Below, piece by piece: positions 6,237-9,719 of a stretch of 9,719 nucleotides of DNA; the stretch's first letter is position 1; every line of letters begins with the position of its first letter. The DNA comes from Actinomycetales bacterium. Its GTDB lineage: Bacteria; Actinomycetota; Actinomycetes; Actinomycetales; Dermabacteraceae. The notes under the pieces were generated by a model. It had not been told where the DNA came from and did no database searches. It saw only the letters and a program-made list of their open reading frames with translations. The stretch lies in contig JAAZLF010000644.1 of the NCBI GenBank assembly GCA_012799425.1, forward strand, positions 1 through 9,719, written 5' to 3'. Position numbers and translations under genes: made by a program.

Positions 6237-7225
6237 GTCTTCGTCCTTCCGACGGCGAGGGGAGCGTCCGCAGCCTGCGAAGCGCTTCTGCGACTCAGCG
6301 TATCCGCCGGATCCTGCACGCTCCGGGCCCCCGGTCCCGTGTTGGTCGGCGCGAGCGCGAGGAGGAGCAGCACAAGACCGATCATGCCCAGCCCGGCCCA
6401 GCCGAGCGGGCCGAGGTGCTCGCCCACGATCAGGACGGCAAGAACGGTGGCGACGGCCGGTTCGGTGAGCGTGACGGTGGTCGCGGTGCTCGCCGAGACC
6501 TTCGTCAGCCCGACGCCGAAGGCCAGGTATCCCAGGAACATCGGCACCAGTGCCATGTATCCGGCGACGGCGAGGTTCTGGGCGGAGGCGATCAGCGGTG
6601 CGCCGGTGAGCAGCAGCACCGGGACGAGCAGACCTCCCCCGGAGCCGAAGACCGCCCCCATCGCGGCTGCGCGCCCGATGCCTGCGGTCATCAGCCGGTG
6701 CACCACCCAGGAGTAGCTCGCATAGGCCGCTCCGGCGACCAGGCCGAGCCCGATCCCGAGGAGGGTCGAGGCGGCATCCGCAGCCGGGCCGTCGAGCGTC
6801 GAGGCGCACAGGGCGGCGCTGCCCGCGATGCCGAGCCCGGCGGCCAGCATCCACCAGCGGCTCAGCGGCCTGAGGTCCACGAATCGCTCGAGGAGCCCGG
6901 ACGCCAGCGGCGCCGATGCCAGGGAGACCACTGAGCCGATGGCGACGCCGGCGTGGTGCATCGAGCTGTAGAAAGCCAGCGGGTACACGGCCACCGCCGC
7001 CGCGCCGAGCAGCACGGTCCCGAGCCTCCGGCGCAGGGTGCCCCGCTCCCGGTGCAGAGCCGGGAGGGCGACGGCAGCCTGCAGCAGACCGCCGATGCCG
7101 AGCGCGGCCGCGCCGATCGCGAGCGGGCCGACGTCCGGAGCGAATGTCGCTGCGGTCCCTGTGGTTCCCCACAGCAGCGACGTGACGGTGATCGCGGCGA
7201 TCCCCCACAGCCGGTCGCGGTTCAT
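6149..7225 (-). CDS. EamA/DMT-family transporter
   Basis: A membrane protein of 358 codons as read; ATG 7225 overlaps the tetR stop by four bases. It has about ten hydrophobic helices in two repeats: an N-terminal half with LLWGTTGTAATF (17-28), PLAFYSSMHHAGVAIGSVVSL (82-102, aromatic and small residues typical of EamA), and a second half with GAAYASYSWVVHRL (165-178) and a final repeat LTEPAVATVLAVLIVGE (253-269), a classic EamA signature. The last helix ends near residue 292 (LVLLLLALAPTN). The remaining 66 residues are polar, low in conservation signs, and overlap the SDR start by 88 bases. A one-base change in the C5 run at 6328-6332 could instead end the protein at TGA 6297-6295. EamA proteins export or import small metabolites and drugs; with tetR upstream, efflux is likely (inference). 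Confidence 0.9.
   Translation of the reverse strand: MNRDRLWGIAAITVTSLLWGTTGTAATFAPDVGPLAIGAAALGIGGLLQAAVALPALHRERGTLRRRLGTVLLGAAAVAVYPLAFYSSMHHAGVAIGSVVSLASAPLASGLLERFVDLRPLSRWWMLAAGLGIAGSAALCASTLDGPAADAASTLLGIGLGLVAGAAYASYSWVVHRLMTAGIGRAAAMGAVFGSGGGLLVPVLLLTGAPLIASAQNLAVAGYMALVPMFLGYLAFGVGLTKVSASTATTVTLTEPAVATVLAVLIVGEHLGPLGWAGLGMIGLVLLLLALAPTNTGPGARSVQDPADTLSRRSASQAADAPLAVGRTKTWHARSWSPEQHRGSGSPPRSSSRREATG
6279..6302 (-). promoter_or_regulatory. Possible internal promoter with LacI-type palindrome before the SDR gene
   Basis: GAAGCGCTTC (6279-6288) is a perfect 10-bp palindrome centred on CG, like operators of LacI-family repressors. On the minus strand it follows a -10-like TACGCT (6302-6297) by eight bases, so it would sit on or just after a transcription start about 60 bases before the SDR ATG. 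No good -35 was seen. It lies within the unusual tail of the eamA frame. Confidence 0.35.
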
Positions 7226-7806
7226 CCGGCGTCCACCATGGATGCCGCGATCCGCCGCGCCCTCACCATCTTCTCGGGCCGTCCTTCGAGACCCGCACGG
7301 CTGACCGCTCCTTCCAGGAGGAACGAGAAGTGCTCCGCCGTCACCGAGGGATCGGCCGAGCCCACCTCGGTCAGACCGTCGACGAGCATCTGCTCGACCT
7401 GCTCCTTGTGGCGGCGCACGGCGTCGCGGCCGGCCGCGTCGACGGGAAGCTCCGCGGCCGCGTTGAGCAGACCGCATCCGCGAAAGCCATGTTCATACTC
7501 TTGCGAGGCGTGATCGATGTAGGCGTCGAAGACTGCGAGCACGCGCTCGGACGGCGTGGACGCCGCCTCGGCGCGGGCTCGGTGCAGGACCAGCCACTCC
7601 GCATGACGCGCCTCGATGTACGCCGTCATCAGCTCATCCTTCGAGGCGAAGTTGTTGTACAGGCTCATCTTCGCGACCCCGGCCTCGGCGGTGACCGCAT
7701 CGATCCCGGTCGTCGTCATCCCCCGGGCGTAGAACAGTCGCGATGCCGCGTCCAAGATCCTCTGTCGAGCCGCGCCTCGGCGCTGGCCCGTGTTCCTCCC
7801 GCTCAT
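7222..7806 (-). CDS. TetR/AcrR family transcriptional regulator
   Basis: A 194-residue repressor starting at ATG 7806. The N-terminal DNA-binding domain is clear: RQRILDAASRLFYARGM (14-30), TTTGIDAVTAEAGVAKMSLYNNF (31-53) containing the HTH, then ASKDELMTAYIEAR (54-67). The ligand-binding domain has FRGCGLLNAAAELP (108-121), a signature seen in a large actinobacterial and proteobacterial TetR subgroup with Gly-Cys-x-x-x-Asn in the pocket helix. Its stop overlaps the eamA start (ATGA), so it probably controls its own operon, eamA and the SDR. It may also affect the divergent phosphotransferase gene, since only 91 bases separate the two starts. There is no Shine-Dalgarno; a -10-like TAGCGT ends seven bases before the ATG, so the mRNA is likely leaderless. 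Confidence 0.94.
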   Translation of the reverse strand: MSGRNTGQRRGAARQRILDAASRLFYARGMTTTGIDAVTAEAGVAKMSLYNNFASKDELMTAYIEARHAEWLVLHRARAEAASTPSERVLAVFDAYIDHASQEYEHGFRGCGLLNAAAELPVDAAGRDAVRRHKEQVEQMLVDGLTEVGSADPSVTAEHFSFLLEGAVSRAGLEGRPEKMVRARRIAASMVDAG

Positions 7807-7813
7807 GCCGCCG

Positions 7814-7842
7814 ACGCTACCCTGACTAGACAGACATACCTA
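7814..7842 (-). promoter_or_regulatory. tetR leaderless promoter and candidate operator
   Basis: On the minus strand TAGCGT (7819-7814) lies seven bases before ATG 7806. Upstream, 7827-7842 is an imperfect dyad, TAGACAGACATACCTA (TAG/CTA ends plus one inner A/T pair), which resembles half-sites of TetR operators and covers the expected -35. The dyad is weak, so the operator call is tentative. Confidence 0.4.
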
Positions 7843-7885
7843 TTTAGCAGGGTTCGGGTCGGCGCCATCTGCCGCGGGGATGGCT

Positions 7886-7897
7886 TAGCGTGAGCGC
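7886..7897 (+). promoter_or_regulatory. Leaderless -10 element of the phosphotransferase gene
   Basis: TAGCGT (7886-7891) is followed by six bases and then ATG 7898, the spacing of a leaderless actinobacterial transcript. There is no Shine-Dalgarno before this ATG and no recognisable -35 at 17 bases. The same hexamer serves the divergent tetR gene. Confidence 0.5.
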
Positions 7898-8866
7898 ATG
7901 CTGCGCCCGGGACTGTCCATGCTGTGGGAGTCGTCCGACGCCGCCCGAGAGCTGCCCGAGCGCTTCGGGCTCGACGATCTCGACACCGCCGGCCAGTGGC
8001 TCGCGGGGGTGCTCGCCGAGCATTGGGGGCTGCGCACCACTGCCCTCACCCGTCTCACGCTCAGCGACCACAACGCCATCGCCTGGGTCTCCAGCGATCG
8101 CGGGCCCGTGGTGGTGAAGTTCTCCGCCGCCGCGGAGCACTTCGCCCGCCTCGCCGGGACCACGCAGCTGCTCACCCATCTCGCGACACACGGGCTCCCG
8201 GTCGCTGCGCCGCTGCCCACCCGAGACGGGAGCGCCCGGGTCGTGGCCGACGGGCCGGCCGGCCAGCTGTCCCTCGCGGTGCTGCCGGAGGTCGAGGGGG
8301 ACTGGCTCGACGTCGCGGATCTGCGCGCGGTCCACGCCGTGGGCGCCTGCCTCGCATCCCTCCACCATGCCCTCGGGGACGTCGATCCCGGGGACGCCCC
8401 ACGGCCGCTGCGCACCCGTCTCGCGGGCTGGCTCGATGAGCGCGATCCCGGTCGCGCTCCCGCGGCGTCCGCCCGCCTCGCCGCGCTCCTGGAGGGCCTC
8501 CCTGAGCTCGAGGACTCCCCTCAGCTGATCCATGGCGACTACCGCGCTGCGAACCTCCTGATGCGCGACGGCACCGTCGCCGCGGTGCTGGATCTCGACG
8601 AGGCTCGCGCCGATCACCGCATCGCCGATCTCGCGCAGGCCGGCACCTACCTGGCCACCCTGTTCCGGGACTGGGGGCCGACGCCCGCTCCGGCCCGCGA
8701 GGCGCTGCGGGCGGGCTATGAATCGGTGCGCCGCCTGAGCCCCGCCGAATCTGCCTGGCTGGAGGCCCTCACCCTCTGGATGGGCATCGCCGCGATCCCG
8801 CCGGGGGACGACGGTCGGTGGTCCGCCGCAGTGCCCGGCCCGGCCGCCGCTTCCTCCGTGGTCTGA
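7898..8866 (+). CDS. Phosphotransferase (aminoglycoside phosphotransferase / APH fold)
   Basis: A 322-residue kinase-like protein starting at ATG 7898. The N-lobe has PVVVKF (70-75) with Lys74 as the probable ATP-binding lysine, and AAAEHFARLAGTTQLLTHLA (77-96) as the helix carrying the paired Glu. VLPEVEGDW (128-136) is the hinge region. HGDYRAANLL (212-221) is the catalytic Brenner motif, with Asp214 as base and Asn219 as metal ligand. VLDLDEARADHRIADLA (230-246) is the DFG-equivalent, with Asp232 or Asp234 binding Mg2+. All catalytic parts are present, so it is likely an active ATP-dependent small-molecule kinase. APH-fold enzymes phosphorylate aminoglycosides, choline, homoserine or other sugars and alcohols; nothing here fixes the substrate, and a resistance role should not be assumed. 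It diverges from tetR and is followed by a separate VOC gene about 100 bases later. Confidence 0.9.
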   Translation: MLRPGLSMLWESSDAARELPERFGLDDLDTAGQWLAGVLAEHWGLRTTALTRLTLSDHNAIAWVSSDRGPVVVKFSAAAEHFARLAGTTQLLTHLATHGLPVAAPLPTRDGSARVVADGPAGQLSLAVLPEVEGDWLDVADLRAVHAVGACLASLHHALGDVDPGDAPRPLRTRLAGWLDERDPGRAPAASARLAALLEGLPELEDSPQLIHGDYRAANLLMRDGTVAAVLDLDEARADHRIADLAQAGTYLATLFRDWGPTPAPAREALRAGYESVRRLSPAESAWLEALTLWMGIAAIPPGDDGRWSAAVPGPAAASSVV

Positions 8867-8911
8867 TCCGATCGGTCCGGGCGAGATCTTCCCTCCGTCG
8901 CACCGCGCGCC

Positions 8912-8929
8912 TACGCTCATTCCTGAGCG
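8912..8929 (+). promoter_or_regulatory. Candidate VOC-gene promoter with inverted repeat
   Basis: TACGCT (8912-8917) is a -10-like box with a weak -35 candidate TTCCCT (8889-8894) at 17 bases. CGCTCA (8914-8919) and TGAGCG (8924-8929) form a perfect 6-bp inverted repeat with a 4-base loop overlapping the -10 and predicted start site, so it could be an operator or a small 5' hairpin. Confidence 0.4.
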
Positions 8930-8967
8930 CACGGCACGCGGCCGGCGCCGCCGTCGAGGAGGACGTC

Positions 8968-9399
8968 ATGCCCGCAGCACTCCACCCCTACCTCAACTTC
9001 GCCGGGAACTCCCGTGAGGCCTTCGAGTTCTACGGCCAGGCGCTCGGCGCGATCCCCCAGTTCGTGACCTTCGGCGAGGCGGGTGCCGTCCCGCTGGAGC
9101 ATGAGAGCGCCGACAAGGTGATGCATGGCTCACTCGAGGTCACCGATCTGATCCGCCTCTACGTCTCCGACGTCGTCGAGGGGATGTCGCCCGACGGCTT
9201 CGTGCAGGGCACCAACGTCACCCTCTCGCTGATGGGGGACGACGAGACCCTCCTGCGCAACGCCTTCCAGCGGCTCGCCGAGGGCGGCAGCGTCACGATG
9301 CCGCTCGAGAAGCAGATGTGGGGCGATGTCTACGGTGCGTTCACCGACCGCTTCGGGATCGTGTGGCAGGTGAACATCTCACCCCCCGAGACCGTGTGA
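8968..9399 (+). CDS. VOC superfamily protein, PhnB-like
   Basis: A 143-residue protein with ATG 8968 behind a strong GAGGAGG (8956-8962). LHPYLNFAGNSREAFEFYGQALGA (5-28) is the standard opening of PhnB-like VOC (glyoxalase/bleomycin-resistance fold) proteins. It is followed by a DKVMHGSLEV segment (49-58), LSLMGDDETLLRNAFQRLAEGGSVTMPLEKQMWGD in the middle, and FTDRFGIVWQVNI near the end. The length is normal for a single two-module VOC domain. PhnB-like proteins rarely have a proven enzyme activity; some resemble a 3-demethylubiquinone methyltransferase-like group only by name. The residues usual for metal sites (a His near HGSLEV and a Glu near the end) are only partly visible, so metal binding is uncertain. 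Its separate promoter suggests independent expression. Confidence 0.92.
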   Translation: MPAALHPYLNFAGNSREAFEFYGQALGAIPQFVTFGEAGAVPLEHESADKVMHGSLEVTDLIRLYVSDVVEGMSPDGFVQGTNVTLSLMGDDETLLRNAFQRLAEGGSVTMPLEKQMWGDVYGAFTDRFGIVWQVNISPPETV

Positions 9400-9402
9400 G
9401 AG

Positions 9403-9445
9403 GCAGGAGTATCCTGCGTCGGGGCCCACGGCACGTCGGCCCCGA
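9403..9445 (+). promoter_or_regulatory. Two inverted repeats before the carbonic anhydrase gene (terminator, operator or leader hairpin)
   Basis: GCAGGA/TCCTGC (9403-9408 and 9412-9417) is a perfect 6-bp dyad that contains TATCCT (9410-9415), a possible -10 box. Just after it, TCGGGGCC (9419-9426) pairs perfectly with GGCCCCGA (9438-9445) around an 11-base loop, and two more pairs (one G-U) can extend it. The sequence after it, TGTCTCTTGC, is only moderately T-rich. It may end the VOC transcript or lie in the 5' leader of the carbonic anhydrase mRNA. Confidence 0.5.
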
Positions 9446-9470
9446 TGTCTCTTGCTAAGGAATCTCCACC

Positions 9471-9719
9471 ATGACCCCTCCCCGCGTGACCGTCCAGCAG
9501 GCCTGGGATGCCCTCGTCCAGGGCAACGAACGGTTCATGGCGGGGGAGCTGCACCACCCGCAGCAGAACGCGGCCCGACGCAGCGAGCTGCGCGGCAGCC
9601 AGGCGCCGAACGCGGCGTTCCTGGGCTGCTCGGACTCGCGCGTCGCGGCGGAGATCCTCTTCGACTGCGGCCTGGGCGACCTGTTCGTGGTGCGCAACAT
9701 CGGTCAGATCGCCAACGAC
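9471..9719 (+). CDS. Beta-carbonic anhydrase, 3'-truncated by the window end
   Basis: The first 83 codons of a carbonic anhydrase; ATG 9471 follows AAGGAA (9457-9462) at good spacing. VTVQQAWDALVQGNERFMAG (6-25) is the usual N-terminal helix of actinobacterial beta-class enzymes. FLGCSDSRVAAEILFDCGLGDLFVVRN follows (50-76). Cys53, Asp55 and Arg57 of the CxDxR motif are the zinc ligand and the catalytic Asp-Arg dyad. RNIGQ (75-79) stands where many homologues have RNAGQ. The second zinc ligands (H and C of the HxxC motif) lie beyond the window. The enzyme interconverts CO2 and bicarbonate in the cytosol. No membrane fusion (SulP type) is visible in this part. Confidence 0.93.
   Translation, partial: MTPPRVTVQQAWDALVQGNERFMAGELHHPQQNAARRSELRGSQAPNAAFLGCSDSRVAAEILFDCGLGDLFVVRNIGQIAND

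Noticed and set aside
5391..6716. A 441-codon plus-strand open frame over the SDR and eamA genes
   Set aside because: It is antisense to two recognisable genes, shows no domain, and changes composition midway. Such long shadows are expected at this GC content.
5445..7208. A 587-codon open frame on the minus strand that would fuse a long N-terminal part to the 263-residue SDR
   Set aside because: The first 324 residues are Arg/Gly/Pro/Ala-rich out-of-frame translation of eamA, which in its own frame is a clear membrane protein. The SDR has its own ATG and ribosome site at 6236.
7898..8866. Calling the phosphotransferase an antibiotic-resistance gene
   Set aside because: The APH fold covers many metabolic kinases, and nothing in the sequence or context identifies an aminoglycoside substrate.
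7844..8932. A 362-codon minus-strand open frame over the phosphotransferase
   Set aside because: The plus strand carries the complete HGDxxxxN and DLDE catalytic motifs, and the antisense product has no family features.
1..9719. CRISPR array, insertion sequence, prophage, tRNA or toxin-antitoxin pair
   Set aside because: No regularly spaced repeats, transposase, integrase, cloverleaf or toxin-family motif was seen on either strand.

Overview
The window is GC-rich DNA with dense, mostly short-spaced genes, four-base ATGA overlaps and several genes whose -10 box (TAnnnT) lies only 5-7 bases before the start codon. Together with the protein families this points to a high-GC actinobacterium, most likely a Micrococcales genus such as Brachybacterium. 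That genus guess is inference from general resemblance and was not searched. Twelve protein genes are visible; the first and last are cut by the window ends. No rRNA, tRNA, CRISPR array or insertion sequence was seen.

Layout. (1) 3-506(+): the C-terminal part of an atypical short-chain dehydrogenase (SDR). (2) 517-2485(-): a two-gene unit, an AIF/ferredoxin-reductase-type FAD oxidoreductase followed by a classical SDR that is broken by a frameshift at about 696-700. A perfect 15-bp inverted repeat abuts the break. (3) 2710-3863(+): diverging from that unit, an overlapping pair encoding a haem-oxygenase-like diiron protein and a small CDGSH iron-sulfur protein. (4) 3882-4735(-): a PadR repressor overlapping a two-helix membrane protein of the DUF2812 type. 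(5) 4838-5440(+): an HTH plus DUF3887 protein with a palindrome over its promoter. (6) 5445-7806(-): a TetR regulator, EamA-type transporter and NAD-type SDR unit. (7) 7898-8866(+): a phosphotransferase of the APH fold, divergent from tetR. (8) 8968-9399(+): a VOC/PhnB-like protein. (9) 9471 to the end(+): the start of a beta-carbonic anhydrase.

How the genes may work together. The FAD reductase, the CDGSH [2Fe-2S] protein and the haem-oxygenase-like protein could form an electron chain (NAD(P)H to FAD to Fe-S to diiron centre). This is inference from family knowledge and gene order. The tetR-eamA-SDR unit looks like a self-regulated export or detoxification cassette, and padR-DUF2812 like a self-repressed membrane-response cassette. 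Most families here are ordinary. The observations most worth a second look are the inverted repeat at the SDR frameshift, the diiron/CDGSH/FAD neighbourhood, and the operator-like repeats in the short intergenic regions.
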